Source: Rhodococcus sp. G-MC3 (GTDB lineage Bacteria > Actinomycetota > Actinomycetes > Mycobacteriales > Mycobacteriaceae). From it: a stretch of DNA of 64,000 nt. Below the pieces are notes generated by a model, which saw nothing but the letters and a program-made list of their open reading frames with translations, was not told where the DNA came from and ran no database searches. Below, in pieces: positions 1-10,358 of the stretch; the stretch's first letter is position 1, and each line of letters opens with the position of its first letter. The stretch is taken from NCBI RefSeq assembly GCF_030063335.1, contig NZ_JASISW010000006.1, positions 186,001-250,000 on the forward strand. The letters are read 5' to 3'. Made by a program: the position numbers and the translations under genes.

Positions 1-606
1 TCCGGGCCTGCCGCGGCCCCACGGAGTCGGCCACGACGGCTCGTCGGGCTTCGCTGCTTTCCACAGTGTGAAATCGCGCGGGTCTCGCTTGCCTTCGGCA
101 ATGCTCTCGCCCTGATGGACGTCATCGAGTTTGTGCCCCGACAGCGCACCGTAACTCGGGAAGCTCATCACGTCGAAATAGACGTCGCCCGCAGCCGCGT
201 AGGCATGACCGGACTCGATCAGCCGGTCGATGAGTTCGACCATCTGCGTGATGTGACCTGTAGCGCGAGGCTCCGCGGACGGCGGTAGGACACCGAGCTT
301 GTCGTACGCCCAGGTGAATGACCGCTCGAACGTCGCAGCCCATTCCCACCATGGCCGGCCTGCATCGCGTGCCTTGTTCAGGATCTTGTCGTCGATATCG
401 GTGACGTTGCGGACGAAGGCGACATCGACGTCATGGGCCAGCAACCAGCGTCGCAGGACATCGAAGGCGACTCCACTGCGCACGTGGCCGATGTGCGGCT
501 CACCCTGGACCGTTGCCCCACAGAGGTACACCGATGCATGGCCGGCGACCAAGGGGGTGAATTCCCGCAAGGCCCTCGTCTCGGTGTCGTATAGGTGAAG
601 GGTCAC
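1..606 (-). CDS. cysS: Cysteinyl-tRNA synthetase, N-terminal part (runs off left edge)
   Basis: Cytoplasmic class I aminoacyl-tRNA synthetase that charges tRNA-Cys. The visible first 202 codons begin [16 protein letters not shown] and contain the HIGH-type ATP site as PHIGHVRSG, followed by the [13 protein letters not shown] segment typical of CysS. The GTG start at 606 was chosen because the mycobacterial protein begins with the same [15 protein letters not shown] segment; the ATG just upstream is out of frame. It is the last gene seen of the carD-ispD-ispF-cysS run, 23 bp after ispF. The C-terminal half and the KMSKS loop lie outside the window. Confidence 0.95.
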   Translation of the reverse strand, partial: MTLHLYDTETRALREFTPLVAGHASVYLCGATVQGEPHIGHVRSGVAFDVLRRWLLAHDVDVAFVRNVTDIDDKILNKARDAGRPWWEWAATFERSFTWAYDKLGVLPPSAEPRATGHITQMVELIDRLIESGHAYAAAGDVYFDVMSFPSYGALSGHKLDDVHQGESIAEGKRDPRDFTLWKAAKPDEPSWPTPWGRGRPG

Positions 607-629
607 GACAAGCCATGTTACCGGGGCTT

Positions 630-1094
630 TTACTCCGTCACGACAAGTGCTGTCGCAACAGCGGCGATTCCTTCGCCTCGGCCCGTCAATCCCAATCCGT
701 CCGTGGTGGTCGCGGACACCGAAACCGGGGCGCCGAGCACCGCCGACAACACCTTTTGCGCCTCGATCCGCCTCGGCCCGATCTTGGGCCTGTTGCCGAT
801 GACCTGGACAGCGGCGTTGCCGACCCCGAAACCGTTCTCGGTCAGCAACCTGCGTACTTCGGTCAGCATCGCGCTACCGCTGACGCCGTCCCACTCGGGA
901 CGACCCGTCCCAAAGACCGAGCCGAGGTCGCCCAGTCCTGCCGCCGAGAGCAGTGCGTCACACAGGGCATGCGCGGCGACGTCTCCGTCGGAGTGCCCCT
1001 CCAGGCCGTCCGCATCCTCGAACAGCAGCCCTGCCAGCCAGCACGGCCTGCCTACTTGGATCGGGTGAACGTCTGTTCCGATACCCACCCTCAC
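630..1094 (-). CDS. ispF: 2-C-methyl-D-erythritol 2,4-cyclodiphosphate synthase
   Basis: MEP-pathway enzyme that cyclises CDP-ME-2-phosphate to MEcPP with loss of CMP. The 154-residue length is normal. Metal ligands are visible as D8 and H10 in GTDVHP and H42 in the [11 protein letters not shown] segment, with the second family motif GHSDGDV at 33-39. The C-terminal [17 protein letters not shown] is the usual nucleotide-binding end. The start overlaps the ispD stop by 4 nt (ATGA), so translation is probably coupled to ispD, the enzyme two steps earlier in the pathway. Confidence 0.97.
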   Translation of the reverse strand: MRVGIGTDVHPIQVGRPCWLAGLLFEDADGLEGHSDGDVAAHALCDALLSAAGLGDLGSVFGTGRPEWDGVSGSAMLTEVRRLLTENGFGVGNAAVQVIGNRPKIGPRRIEAQKVLSAVLGAPVSVSATTTDGLGLTGRGEGIAAVATALVVTE

Positions 1095-1777
1095 GACAGC
1101 TCCTGACCACTCGAGATTGCCTCCGCAAGAAGAAGGTCGTACGGAGTGGTGATCTTGAAGGCGAGTGTGTCGCCGACGATGGTATGTACCGTCTCGCCGA
1201 GTCGCTCGACCAAACCGGCGTCGTCGGTAGCTATGTCCGACGCAGCGGCGTACGCCCGTCTCAGCAGGTCGGCCCGAAAGCCCTGGGGTGTCTGAACGGC
1301 CCGCAGCGAACTTCGGTCGGGCGTGCCTACGACGGCTCCCATGATGTCGACGGCTTTGATGGTGTCGGTCACCGAGAGGGCAGGCACGACGGCACCGCGC
1401 CCCGCTCGAACCTCGGCAACCACACGAGCTATCAGAGAGGGAGGGGTCAGAGCACGCGCAGCATCGTGCACCAGCACAATCGAGGCGTCACCGGCAGCAG
1501 CCAACCCGAGCCGAACAGACTCCGTGCGCTCGGAAGCACCCTGCACCACAACGATCTCGGGATCCAACAGATCCCGTGTGTGCGCGACCAGATCCGGAGG
1601 CACCATGACAACAATTCGGTCGACAGCACCTGACGATGTCAGTCCGTCGACCGAACGTTGCAGGAGGGTTGTACCCCCCACTTTCACGAATGCCTTCGGT
1701 TCGCCGCGCAGAAGCCTGAGGCCTTGTCCCGCCGCCGGAACGAGCGCGACGACGGGGCCTGCGTTGGAACCGGTCAC
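1091..1777 (-). CDS. ispD: 2-C-methyl-D-erythritol 4-phosphate cytidylyltransferase
   Basis: MEP-pathway enzyme joining CTP and MEP to form CDP-ME. The 228-residue protein has the nucleotide-binding PAAGQGLRL loop near residue 14, a [14 protein letters not shown] motif, the VHDAAR segment, and TPQGF with TDDAGLVE near the C terminus. It starts with GTG directly after the carD stop codon (TAA-GTG, no gap) and overlaps ispF by 4 nt. The carD-ispD-ispF-cysS order matches mycobacteria and suggests co-transcription. Confidence 0.97.
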   Translation of the reverse strand: MTGSNAGPVVALVPAAGQGLRLLRGEPKAFVKVGGTTLLQRSVDGLTSSGAVDRIVVMVPPDLVAHTRDLLDPEIVVVQGASERTESVRLGLAAAGDASIVLVHDAARALTPPSLIARVVAEVRAGRGAVVPALSVTDTIKAVDIMGAVVGTPDRSSLRAVQTPQGFRADLLRRAYAAASDIATDDAGLVERLGETVHTIVGDTLAFKITTPYDLLLAEAISSGQELS

Positions 1778-2607
<830 letters not shown>

Positions 2608-3273
2608 GTGACTGCGATCATTGCTGCGACTGCGAACCGAAAGACCCGCCGACTGGCATCCGCTGTCGCCATCGCCGCGGGCAGCGTACTCGTGCTGAGC
2701 GCATGCAGCGCAGGACAGATCTCTCAGACCGCCGCTCAGGTTGCGGCCGTCAATGGAAACTTCGCCGACGCCGGCGACATCTCACTGCGCAACGTCCACG
2801 TTGTCTATCCCCAGTCCGAGGAATACTCGATCGAGCCGGGAGGCAAGGTCGAACTCGGCTTCCTCGCGGTGAACAACAGCCCGGACACCGCCGACACCCT
2901 CACCCGCATCTCGACGACGGCAGCGTCCTCGATCGCCGTCGGCGACGAGGCGGGCGGTACCGAGATCGCCCCTCTGACGGCACTCGGCGCAGGCGCCCCC
3001 ATCGACAACCAGGTCGACGATCCAGGCATCCCATTGCAGTTCATCCTCGTCGAACTCAACGGCATCGGCGAAGAGGTCCGTCCCGGCCTGACGGTTCCGA
3101 TCACCTTCACTTTCGAGAAGGCCGGCGACGTCGAGGTCAACGTTCCCGTCGATGCGGGCCACGTTCTTCCCCGCGATGTTTCCGACAAGTCCCCCATCGA
3201 AGCCGAGGCCCACGGCGAGGAGCAGAGCGTCGTCGAAACTCAGGTCGAAGAAGGCGCGGAAGGCAACAACTGA
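2608..3273 (+). CDS. lpqE: LpqE-like secreted lipoprotein
   Basis: Predicted membrane-anchored extracytoplasmic lipoprotein of 221 residues. It has a positively charged N terminus (ANRKTRR), a hydrophobic core and the lipobox LSAC with the acylated Cys near residue 30. The mature part contains a beta-rich domain (NVHVVYPQSEEYSIEPGG, FLAVNNSPDTADTL) and ends in a Glu-rich tail. The GTG start at 2608 follows a GGAGG 7 nt upstream, so the longer upstream reading is rejected. Position next to carD, radA and disA matches Rv3584 (lpqE) of M. tuberculosis. I know of no established biochemical function. Confidence 0.85.
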   Translation: MTAIIAATANRKTRRLASAVAIAAGSVLVLSACSAGQISQTAAQVAAVNGNFADAGDISLRNVHVVYPQSEEYSIEPGGKVELGFLAVNNSPDTADTLTRISTTAASSIAVGDEAGGTEIAPLTALGAGAPIDNQVDDPGIPLQFILVELNGIGEEVRPGLTVPITFTFEKAGDVEVNVPVDAGHVLPRDVSDKSPIEAEAHGEEQSVVETQVEEGAEGNN

Positions 3274-3307
3274 CGTTTCTGTCGGTACCTGCAGCTAGCT
3301 TCATCGA

Positions 3308-4717
3308 GTGGCCAAAACGAAGTCGAACTACCGCTGTTCGGCGTGCATGCACACTGTGGCCAAATGGGTGGGTCGCTGTCCCGAATGCAGTAGCTGGGGA
3401 TCGATGGACGAAGTCCACATTCTCGCGCCCGTGGCCAATCGAGCGGGCGCGTCCGGGCTCGGTGCGGGCAACACGAGGTCGGCGACGTCGGCGATGGTTC
3501 CAACATCTCCTGCCACCGCTATCACACAGGTAAGTAGCTCCACCTCTCGAGCGAACTCCACGGGAATTCCCGAGTTCGACCGGGTCCTCGGCGGAGGACT
3601 CGTGCCCGGGTCCGTGGTCCTTCTCGCGGGTGAACCCGGCGTCGGCAAATCGACGCTACTTCTCGAGGTGGTACATCAGTGGGCACGTACCGGTGAGGAT
3701 CGCCGCGCGCTCTACATCACCGGTGAGGAATCGGCCGGGCAGGTTCGGCTCCGCGCAGACCGTACCGGCGCCGTGCACGAGCGGGTGTACCTCGCAGCCG
3801 AGTCGGACCTGGCAACGGTCTTCGGTCACGTCGAGCACGTGAAGCCGAGCCTGCTGATCGTCGACTCCGTACAGACCATGCTCGCCGCCGACGTCGACGG
3901 CGTCATCGGCGGAGTCACCCAGGTAAGGGCGATTACCAGCGCACTCACCTCGTTGGCGAAAACGACAGGTGTCGCCGTGTTGCTCATCGGCCACGTCACC
4001 AAGGACGGCGCCGTCGCCGGGCCCCGTTCGCTCGAACACCTCGTGGACGTCGTCCTGCACTTCGAGGGCGACAAACACACCACGTTGCGAATGATCCGCG
4101 GCATCAAGAACCGCTTCGGTTCATCCGACGAGGTCGGCTGTTTCGAACTGCGCGAGACCGGCATCCACGGCATCTCCGATCCGTCCGGACTGTTCCTGCA
4201 CCACCGCACCGACCCTGTACCCGGGACAGCGGTCACGGTCACCATGGACGGCAAGAGGCCATTGCTGGCCGAAGTGCAGGCACTTGTCGTCGACACGCAG
4301 ATGCCGACTCCGCGCCGTGCCGTCAGCGGCCTCGACTCGGCACGCGTGGCGATGATTCTTGCCGTGTTGGAACGTCGGTGTGGCGTCAAGATCGCCAAGA
4401 ACGAGGTGTACGCCTCGACTGTGGGCGGAATGAAAACCACCGAGCCCGCAGTGGATCTGGCGCTCGCCGCCGCCCTCGCATCGGCCGTCGACGATCGGCC
4501 CCTACCTGCCGGCGTCGTCATTCTCGGCGAGGTGGGTCTCGCCGGAGAGGTACGGCGAGTCGCCGGTCTAGGGCGGCGTCTGGCTGAGGCTGCACGACTC
4601 GGATTCAGCTACGCGGTGACTCCGGAGCACGACGACACCATTCCTGCGGGCATGACGGTCAAGACGGTCTCCAATTTGTCCGAAGCACTCAGTTACGTAC
4701 GTACGCGCGCCAAGTGA
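3308..4717 (+). CDS. radA: DNA repair protein RadA
   Basis: RecA-like branch-migration helicase acting on recombination intermediates. The 469-residue protein has an N-terminal zinc finger (C10, C13, C24, C27), the Walker A motif GEPGVGKST, the family-specific KNRFG motif after a Walker B region ending [10 protein letters not shown], and a Lon-like C-terminal domain around [16 protein letters not shown] start. It lies 34 bp after lpqE and before disA; in Bacillus RadA binds DisA and controls its activity, and the same adjacency here suggests a related link. Confidence 0.97.
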   Translation: MAKTKSNYRCSACMHTVAKWVGRCPECSSWGSMDEVHILAPVANRAGASGLGAGNTRSATSAMVPTSPATAITQVSSSTSRANSTGIPEFDRVLGGGLVPGSVVLLAGEPGVGKSTLLLEVVHQWARTGEDRRALYITGEESAGQVRLRADRTGAVHERVYLAAESDLATVFGHVEHVKPSLLIVDSVQTMLAADVDGVIGGVTQVRAITSALTSLAKTTGVAVLLIGHVTKDGAVAGPRSLEHLVDVVLHFEGDKHTTLRMIRGIKNRFGSSDEVGCFELRETGIHGISDPSGLFLHHRTDPVPGTAVTVTMDGKRPLLAEVQALVVDTQMPTPRRAVSGLDSARVAMILAVLERRCGVKIAKNEVYASTVGGMKTTEPAVDLALAAALASAVDDRPLPAGVVILGEVGLAGEVRRVAGLGRRLAEAARLGFSYAVTPEHDDTIPAGMTVKTVSNLSEALSYVRTRAK

Positions 4718-4800
4718 CGTCGCTCCAGTAACCTCTACCTGGCGAGCGCCAAGTGATCGCGCACAGAACCGCCAGCTTCGGAAAGAACAAGGGGACGAAC

Positions 4801-5895
4801 ATGGATGACGCCCGTGGCGATGCCACGTCCCCCGCACTTCGCGAAACCATCGCGCGTCTCGCACCGGGAACTGCTTTGCGTGACGGTCTCGAGCGCATTC
4901 TCCGCGGCCGAACCGGTGGCCTCATCGTTCTCGGGTACGACGACGAGGTCGAGGCCATCAGTGACGGCGGATTCGAATTGGACGTCGAGTTCGCTCCGAC
5001 ACGCCTGCGTGAACTGTCGAAGATGGACGGCGCCATAGTCCTCTCCACCGACGGAAATCGGATTGTCCGCTCCAACGTGCAACTCGTTCCCGATCACAAG
5101 ATCCCGACCGTCGAATCCGGCACCCGTCACCGAGCCGCCGAGCGAACCGCGATGCAGACCGGCTATCCGGTGGTATCGGTCAGTCAATCCATGAGCATCG
5201 TCAGCGTCTACGTTGCAGGCATCAGACACGTCGTCGAAGGATCGGCAACCATTCAGTCGCGCGCCAACCAGGCCATCGCGACACTCGAACGCTACAAAGC
5301 CCGCCTCGACGACAACACCCGCCAACTATCCGTCGTCGAGATCGAGGATTTCGTGACGCTGCGCGATGCGCTCACCGTCGCCCAGCGGCTGGAGATGGTG
5401 CGCCGGGTGTCGGTGGAAATCGAGCAGAACGTCCTCGAACTCGGTACCGATGGAAGGCAACTCGCACTGCAGCTAGAGGAATTGCTGGGTGACAACGACG
5501 TCGATCGTCAACTCGTCGTGCGCGACTACCTCGCAGGCACCGAACCTGCGGGAACAGCTGCCGTCGAGAAGGCCCTCGGCGCGCTCGACAAGCTCACCGA
5601 CGTCGATCTGCTTGATCTCACGACCCTCGCTCGGGCATTCGGCTACCCCGCCACCATCGAGGCGCTCGACACCCCGATGAGTCCCAGAGGCTACCGCGTC
5701 CTCACCCGTGTTCCCCGGCTGCAATTCAGCCAGATCCACCGACTGGTGGGCTCGTTCGGAACATTGCAGGGCCTACTCGCCGCTACCGCCGCCGATCTGC
5801 AGTCGGTCGAAGGTATCGGCGGGCTCTGGGCGCGGCACATCCGAGAAGGGCTCTCGCGGCTCGCTGAATCGTCCATTGCCGGCCCGTTCGACTAG
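4801..5895 (+). CDS. disA: DNA integrity scanning protein, diadenylate cyclase DisA
   Basis: Makes c-di-AMP from two ATP and binds branched DNA. The 364-residue protein has an N-terminal DAC domain with the catalytic DGA (76-78) and RHR (109-111) motifs, a central helical spine, and a C-terminal helix-hairpin-helix region ([20 protein letters not shown]). The ATG at 4801 was chosen over an upstream in-frame start at 4753 because AAGGGG sits 6 nt before it and the length then matches the mycobacterial protein. It follows radA on the same strand with an 83-bp gap. Confidence 0.97.
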   Translation: MDDARGDATSPALRETIARLAPGTALRDGLERILRGRTGGLIVLGYDDEVEAISDGGFELDVEFAPTRLRELSKMDGAIVLSTDGNRIVRSNVQLVPDHKIPTVESGTRHRAAERTAMQTGYPVVSVSQSMSIVSVYVAGIRHVVEGSATIQSRANQAIATLERYKARLDDNTRQLSVVEIEDFVTLRDALTVAQRLEMVRRVSVEIEQNVLELGTDGRQLALQLEELLGDNDVDRQLVVRDYLAGTEPAGTAAVEKALGALDKLTDVDLLDLTTLARAFGYPATIEALDTPMSPRGYRVLTRVPRLQFSQIHRLVGSFGTLQGLLAATAADLQSVEGIGGLWARHIREGLSRLAESSIAGPFD

Positions 5896-5918
5896 CCCTG
5901 CGGCCCTGAAGCGGGGAA

Positions 5919-6656
5919 CTAGCTGGTCATGTTGAAGGGCTCCGGCGCGCTACGAAGTTCACCGAGCTGAGCGATCACCTTGTACGAACCGGCACCAACG
6001 GGGACACGCGCGTCTGCACAGCCGGGAACCGAGTTGGTCCCGGACCACTTCACCGTGAAGCCGGCCTGCTCGCCGGGCTTGAAGGTGCGCAGATCGGACT
6101 GAGCGTCAGGGAAGCAGTCCGTGTTGGACCAGATGCGCTGGTCGTCGAGGGTGTAGACCAGAGCCTGCTGGAGGCCTGCACCGACGTCGCGCTGGCATTC
6201 TGACGAGCTGATGTTGGTGATCACGACGGTGAAGCCTGGCTCTTCACCGACACGATAAGTCGCCTTGTCCGGCGTGGCTTTTACCGCAAGGCTCTGATCC
6301 GCGCACTGGTTCGCCGCGACGGGGGAACCGGATGCGGGCGCGCCGCTCGTCGCCGCACTGGAACTTGTGCTGCTGCCCGTGGTGCCACCCGAAGAACCAC
6401 CGGATCCACCGGATCCACCCGATCCGCCTTCCGACGCACCCGCACTCTGAGACTGCGAGGACGAACTGGGTGCCGCTGTCGTAGTCGGCACCGCCGATAC
6501 GACACCAGCCGGCTCGGCCTGCTGGTCGTCGTTTCCGCCACCGAGCGAGCTGATGAACCACACGATCAAACCGAGCACGACCACGGCCGCACCGATGGCG
6601 AGTGCGCGACGACGCCAGTAGATTTCGGGAGGCAAAGGCCCGCTTGGTTCCAACAC
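5919..6656 (-). CDS. Membrane-anchored protein with Gly/Ser linker (Rv3587c type)
   Basis: Predicted single-pass protein of 245 residues. One transmembrane helix (about 17-37) is followed by a low-complexity extracytoplasmic linker rich in Ser, Gly and Thr (about 45-112), then a beta-sandwich-like C-terminal domain containing four cysteines and a FKPGEQAGFTVKWSG segment. It is convergent with disA and lies 77 bp downstream of the carbonic anhydrase on the same strand, as Rv3587c does beside canB. No function is established; a cell-envelope role is inferred from topology. Confidence 0.8.
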   Translation of the reverse strand: MLEPSGPLPPEIYWRRRALAIGAAVVVLGLIVWFISSLGGGNDDQQAEPAGVVSAVPTTTAAPSSSSQSQSAGASEGGSGGSGGSGGSSGGTTGSSTSSSAATSGAPASGSPVAANQCADQSLAVKATPDKATYRVGEEPGFTVVITNISSSECQRDVGAGLQQALVYTLDDQRIWSNTDCFPDAQSDLRTFKPGEQAGFTVKWSGTNSVPGCADARVPVGAGSYKVIAQLGELRSAPEPFNMTS

Positions 6657-6733
6657 AGAACAACCGTAATGGCCAGCAGCGAGCTATCTCCCCAAGCGCA
6701 TGCGGCGTGTCGCGACCTTGATCGAACCTCGGC

Positions 6734-7357
6734 TCAGGGAAGTTCGCCGATGTCGCCGATGACCTCGCGCAACCGGGCATTTCCCTCGGCAAGCGCGTAG
6801 GTCAAGCCGACGATCGCGACCTCACCCGCCTCGACCTTGTCGGCGATGATCCGCGAGCGCTGCATGAGCAGATCGCCGGTCTCCTGTACGTGGCGTGCCT
6901 CGAACTCGTCGACGGCCGAATAGCCGTCTCGGCGCGCGGACAGAACCGAAGGGGTCACTCGCTCGACGACGTCGCGGATATAGCCGCCGGGGAGGTCGCC
7001 GGTATCCAGTGCATCGATCGTGGCCTTGACGGCCCCACACTTGTCGTGACCCAGAACGACGATCAGCGGCACACCTAGAACGGCAACGCCGTACTCGATC
7101 GAGCCCAACACTGCGGAGTCGATGGTGTGCCCGGCCGTTCGGACCACGAACATGTCGCCGAGCCCCTGGTCGAAAATGATCTCGGCGGCGACTCGGGAGT
7201 CCGCGCAACCGAACAGAACCGCGATCGGATGCTGACCTTCGGTGAGGCGTTCACGATCGGCGATTCCCTGGCTGGGGTGCTGGGATTCGCCGGCGACGAA
7301 GCGCTGGTTACCCTCTTTGAGAGACTTCCACGCCGATAAGGGATTCGTTGCAGGCAT
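6734..7357 (-). CDS. canB: Beta-carbonic anhydrase
   Basis: Interconverts CO2 and bicarbonate in the cytoplasm. The 207-residue sequence shows all beta-class zinc ligands: C51 and D53 in CADSRV (with R55 of the Asp-Arg dyad), and H104 and C107 in LGHDKCGAV. The family signature TAGHT at 74-78 is present. It corresponds to Rv3588c. It is divergent from mutY (111 bp between starts) and lies upstream of the membrane-anchored protein gene. Confidence 0.95.
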   Translation of the reverse strand: MPATNPLSAWKSLKEGNQRFVAGESQHPSQGIADRERLTEGQHPIAVLFGCADSRVAAEIIFDQGLGDMFVVRTAGHTIDSAVLGSIEYGVAVLGVPLIVVLGHDKCGAVKATIDALDTGDLPGGYIRDVVERVTPSVLSARRDGYSAVDEFEARHVQETGDLLMQRSRIIADKVEAGEVAIVGLTYALAEGNARLREVIGDIGELP

Positions 7358-7468
7358 GACGTCATTGTGCCGCAGGTATGCGCTCCGCGTGCTACAGGCA
7401 TATGAGTTCTGTGCCCGGCCCCTCGGCTACCAGCGATTCGGGTTCTTGGGAAAGGCTGAAACAGACAC

Positions 7469-8371
7469 GTGCCGATCGACACAGTACGACTGCTCGGATG
7501 GTTCGACTCCGAGGAGCGTGATCTGCCGTGGCGACGTCCGGGCGTCACGGGGTGGCAGATTCTGATGAGCGAGATCATGCTCCAACAGACGCCGGTATCG
7601 CGCGTCGCCCCGATCTGGGAACAATGGGTGGAGCGTTGGCCGGTGCCGTCGAAGATGGCCGCGTCTTCGCAAGCCGAGGTGCTGCGTGCATGGGGCAAAC
7701 TCGGCTATCCGCGAAGAGCACTGCGGTTGCACATGTGCGCAGGCGTTCTTGCTGCCGAGCACGGCGACGTGGTTCCGCAGGATGTGGACACACTGCTCGG
7801 GCTGCCCGGCATCGGCGCCTACACCGCTCGCGCCGTTGCATGCTTCGCCTATGGGCAACGGGTTCCTGTCGTCGACACCAATGTGCGACGAGTCGTCGCG
7901 AGGGCCGTGCACGGCGCGGCGGAACCAGGTAATCCTTCGACCACCCGAGATCTTGCCGACGTCGAGGCGCTGCTCCCCCGAACCACCGCGCGAGCTGCCC
8001 GCTACTCGGCCGCCCTGATGGAACTCGGCGCGTTGATCTGCACCGCGAAAAATCCGGCGTGCCTGTTGTGCCCGCTCCCGGAGTGCTCGTGGATCGAAGC
8101 GGGTCGCCCCGCGTACACCGGTCCGGCCAAGAAGGTCCAGAAGTTCGCCGGGACCGACCGTCAGGTGCGCGGAAAGTTGATGTCGGTGTTGCGCGAGAGC
8201 GAGGGGCCCGTCGAGCGCGCCACGCTCGACGTCGTCTGGCTGAGCGATCCGGGCCAGCGCGACCGTGCACTCCACTCGTTGCTGCTCGACGGACTGGTCG
8301 AGCAGACCGAATCAGGACTTTTCGCGCTCGCCGGGGAGGGTGACGCGGCTTCGCCGCCCGTGCGTGTTTGA
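7469..8371 (+). CDS. mutY: A/G-specific adenine DNA glycosylase MutY
   Basis: Base-excision repair enzyme that removes adenine mispaired with 8-oxoguanine. Catalytic E35 (SEIMLQQT) and D136 (VPVVDTNVRRV) are present, with the helix-hairpin-helix LLGLPGIGAYTARAV between them. Four cysteines for the [4Fe-4S] cluster are spaced C-x6-C-x2-C-x4-C, one residue shorter than the usual last spacing. At 300 residues it lacks most of the C-terminal NUDIX-like domain of longer MutY proteins, as mycobacterial orthologues do. GTG start. The last codons and the stop lie inside the palindromic repeat at 8357-8471. Confidence 0.93.
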   Translation: MPIDTVRLLGWFDSEERDLPWRRPGVTGWQILMSEIMLQQTPVSRVAPIWEQWVERWPVPSKMAASSQAEVLRAWGKLGYPRRALRLHMCAGVLAAEHGDVVPQDVDTLLGLPGIGAYTARAVACFAYGQRVPVVDTNVRRVVARAVHGAAEPGNPSTTRDLADVEALLPRTTARAARYSAALMELGALICTAKNPACLLCPLPECSWIEAGRPAYTGPAKKVQKFAGTDRQVRGKLMSVLRESEGPVERATLDVVWLSDPGQRDRALHSLLLDGLVEQTESGLFALAGEGDAASPPVRV

Positions 8372-8471
8372 TGACAGTCCTGTGTACCTAAACGCGCACG
8401 GGCAGGTCAGCGCACGGTGAGCGGTAAACGACAGTCCCGTGTACCTAAACGCGCACGGGCAGGTCAGCGCA
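8357..8471. repeat. Palindromic repeat family 1, tandem pair between mutY and hydrolase
   Basis: Two units 57 bp apart. The first forms a hairpin with 13-nt arms CCCGTGCGTGTTT (8357-8369) and AAACGCGCACGGG (8390-8402), one wobble mismatch and a 20-nt loop. A 42-bp stretch, 8373-8414, recurs at 8430-8471 with one difference. The mutY stop (8369-8371) lies at the end of the left arm, and the stop of the convergent hydrolase (8464-8466) lies at the other end of the pair. A related pair occurs at 45339-45440. A bidirectional terminator role is inferred. Confidence 0.85.
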
Positions 8472-9279
8472 GAAAGTCGACGAGCAGTTCATTGATCATT
8501 TCAGGACGTTCGAGGTAGCCGAAGTGCCCGGTGTCGGCGACCTCCTCGTACCGCGCGCCCGGAATTGCCTGCGCTACTTCACGACTCAGATGAACTGGAA
8601 TCAGGCGGTCGTCGGCGAATCCGATGACCATCGACTTGGCCGTGATCTTGCGATACGCCGTCAGCCTCTCCGAACCGGCGCGCATCTCGAGTCCGATCTG
8701 TGCGCGTCGGCCTGCGGAACGCTGCCCAGCCGAGAACTCGAGGATTGCCAACCAATCACCGATGGCTTGCTCGTTCCGCAGCGTTGCGGGTGAGAAATTG
8801 TTCATCGCGGTCATCGCTGCCCGGTACGAAGCCGGCAGCGTGATGTCGGCGTCGTACAGATCGCGTTCCGCCCGCGACCATGCCTTCTGCATCGTCGACG
8901 AACGCCCATAGGTCGCCATCATGACCGCGTGCGACACCAGATCAGGGCGCGCAAGCGCCAACTCCTGAGTCACTCTCGAACCCATCGACGTACCGACCAC
9001 TCGCGCACGCATCCCGCCGAGGTGCTCGATGAGCGCTGCCGTGTCCGCAACGAGGTCGTCGAGAGTCATTCCGTCGGCGCACTCCGAGGACGGCGCGATT
9101 CCGCGGTTGTCGAACGTCACGACCTGATATCCGGCTTTCACCAGAGCGGGCACCTGATGGGCCTGCCAGACCCTGCCCTGACTCCCGGTCCCCATCACCA
9201 TGACGACGTGAGGTCCGGTTCCCTTGACGTCGAAGTTGATTTCGATTCCGTTGATCTTCGCCAGCGACATTCGCGTCAT
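8464..9279 (-). CDS. Alpha/beta hydrolase
   Basis: Predicted cytoplasmic serine hydrolase of 271 residues. The nucleophile elbow is GTSMGS with S98, the likely acid is the Asp in FADDRLIP, and the histidine lies in DTGHFGYLERPE. An oxyanion segment VMVMGTGSQG lies near residue 26. The ATG at 9279 overlaps the stop of the upstream hydrolase gene (ATGA); an internal ATG at codon 4 is an equally possible start. Substrate unknown. Its stop codon lies inside palindromic repeat family 1. Confidence 0.85.
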   Translation of the reverse strand: MTRMSLAKINGIEINFDVKGTGPHVVMVMGTGSQGRVWQAHQVPALVKAGYQVVTFDNRGIAPSSECADGMTLDDLVADTAALIEHLGGMRARVVGTSMGSRVTQELALARPDLVSHAVMMATYGRSSTMQKAWSRAERDLYDADITLPASYRAAMTAMNNFSPATLRNEQAIGDWLAILEFSAGQRSAGRRAQIGLEMRAGSERLTAYRKITAKSMVIGFADDRLIPVHLSREVAQAIPGARYEEVADTGHFGYLERPEMINELLVDFLR

Positions 9280-10013
9280 CGTAGTGGTGTGAGGAACTCC
9301 GACACCGCTGCCCGATACCGCTCCGGCTGCTCGTCGTGCACCAGATGCGCGGCGCCGGAGACTCGCACGTAGGTCGACTTGGGGTTTCGCGCACGCATCT
9401 CGGCCATCTGCCCTTCAGGTGTGATCCCGAACTCACCCTCGATCAGCAGACTCGGCACCTGGACGCGTTCCCACTCGTCCCAGAAGTGCCGGGTGCCCCA
9501 CTCCGACGAAATTGCCTCGAATGTGGACACATCGCCGTGCAGGTGAAAACCGTCGTCACGGCGTACGAACGAATCCAGAAAGTACCGTCCCGCCACTTCA
9601 CCGAAGAAAGCCAGCACCGCGTCCTCGGTGACGAACGGCTGCGGCCAACCCCTGATCATCTCTGCCCAGCCGTCGGCGGTTCGGCCACGAAAATCCGGTG
9701 CGATGTCCTCCACCACGAGCGCGCCGACGAGATCCGGTCGCGCTGCCGCGAGGCACCATCCGTGCAGCGACCCCATCGAATGCCCGACGACGGTTGCCCG
9801 GCCGATTTTCTCGGCGTGGATCGCCAGATCCTCGACGAAGGCCTCGGTGGTGAGGGACGCGGGGGTTGGACGTCCATGCCCCGGAGCGTCATAGGTGTAC
9901 ACATGCCCGAACGCGCGCAGCCACGGCACCTGTCGCCGCCACGTCCGACCACTGCCCATCAAGCCGTGCAGCAGAAGGATCGGCTTCCCGTCTCCACCCT
10001 CATCGTGCAGCAT
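9276..10013 (-). CDS. Alpha/beta hydrolase (Rv3591c type)
   Basis: Second serine hydrolase, 245 residues from the chosen ATG at 10013. It has the oxyanion loop LLLHGLMGSG, the nucleophile elbow VVGHSMGSLHG, and a C-terminal SGAAHLVHDEQPE with the catalytic His. Longer upstream reading would run into divergent mhuD, so the ATG (or the adjacent GTG at 10016) is preferred. Position between mutY and mhuD matches Rv3591c. It overlaps the downstream hydrolase gene by 4 nt, so the two probably form an operon. Substrate unknown. Confidence 0.85.
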   Translation of the reverse strand: MLHDEGGDGKPILLLHGLMGSGRTWRRQVPWLRAFGHVYTYDAPGHGRPTPASLTTEAFVEDLAIHAEKIGRATVVGHSMGSLHGWCLAAARPDLVGALVVEDIAPDFRGRTADGWAEMIRGWPQPFVTEDAVLAFFGEVAGRYFLDSFVRRDDGFHLHGDVSTFEAISSEWGTRHFWDEWERVQVPSLLIEGEFGITPEGQMAEMRARNPKSTYVRVSGAAHLVHDEQPERYRAAVSEFLTPLR

Positions 10014-10049
10014 CACAGCGATCGTAGCCGCGCGAGTATCGTGCTCGGC

Positions 10050-10358
10050 ATGGCTGTTGTGAAGATCAATGCAATCGAGGTACCCAAGGATGCCGGCCCC
10101 GAGCTGGAGAAGCGCTTCGCCGCACGGGCGGGCTCCGTCGAGAACTCTCCCGGATTCTTGGGGTTTCAGCTGCTGCGTCCGGTGAAAGGCGAGGATCGCT
10201 ACTTCGTCGTCACTCAGTGGGAGACCGAGGAGGCGTTCCAGAACTGGTCCGCAGGCCCGGCGAAGGCAGCCCACTCGGGCGAGCGGGCCAAACCTGTGTC
10301 GTCCGGTGCGTCACTCCTCGAATTCGAAGTCGTTCTCGACGTCGCTGCGAACCGCTGA
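10050..10358 (+). CDS. mhuD: Haem-degrading monooxygenase MhuD-like
   Basis: ABM-fold protein of 102 residues matching mycobacterial Rv3592 in size, context and sequence (VKINAIEVPKDAGPELEKRF, SPGFLGFQLLRP, YFVVTQWETEEAFQNW). The known family cleaves haem to mycobilin and iron, using an Asn near the N terminus and a His near residue 75; N7 and the His in KAAHSGER are visible here. The start is an ATG 36 bp from the divergent hydrolase start, with no clear Shine-Dalgarno. Its last 48 bp overlap the 3' end of the convergent diguanylate cyclase gene. Confidence 0.9.
   Translation: MAVVKINAIEVPKDAGPELEKRFAARAGSVENSPGFLGFQLLRPVKGEDRYFVVTQWETEEAFQNWSAGPAKAAHSGERAKPVSSGASLLEFEVVLDVAANR

Noticed and set aside
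3826-4521. Antisense frame of 231 codons within radA
   Set aside because: radA motifs are continuous on the plus strand; the antisense frame is Arg/Ser/Thr-rich with no similarity.
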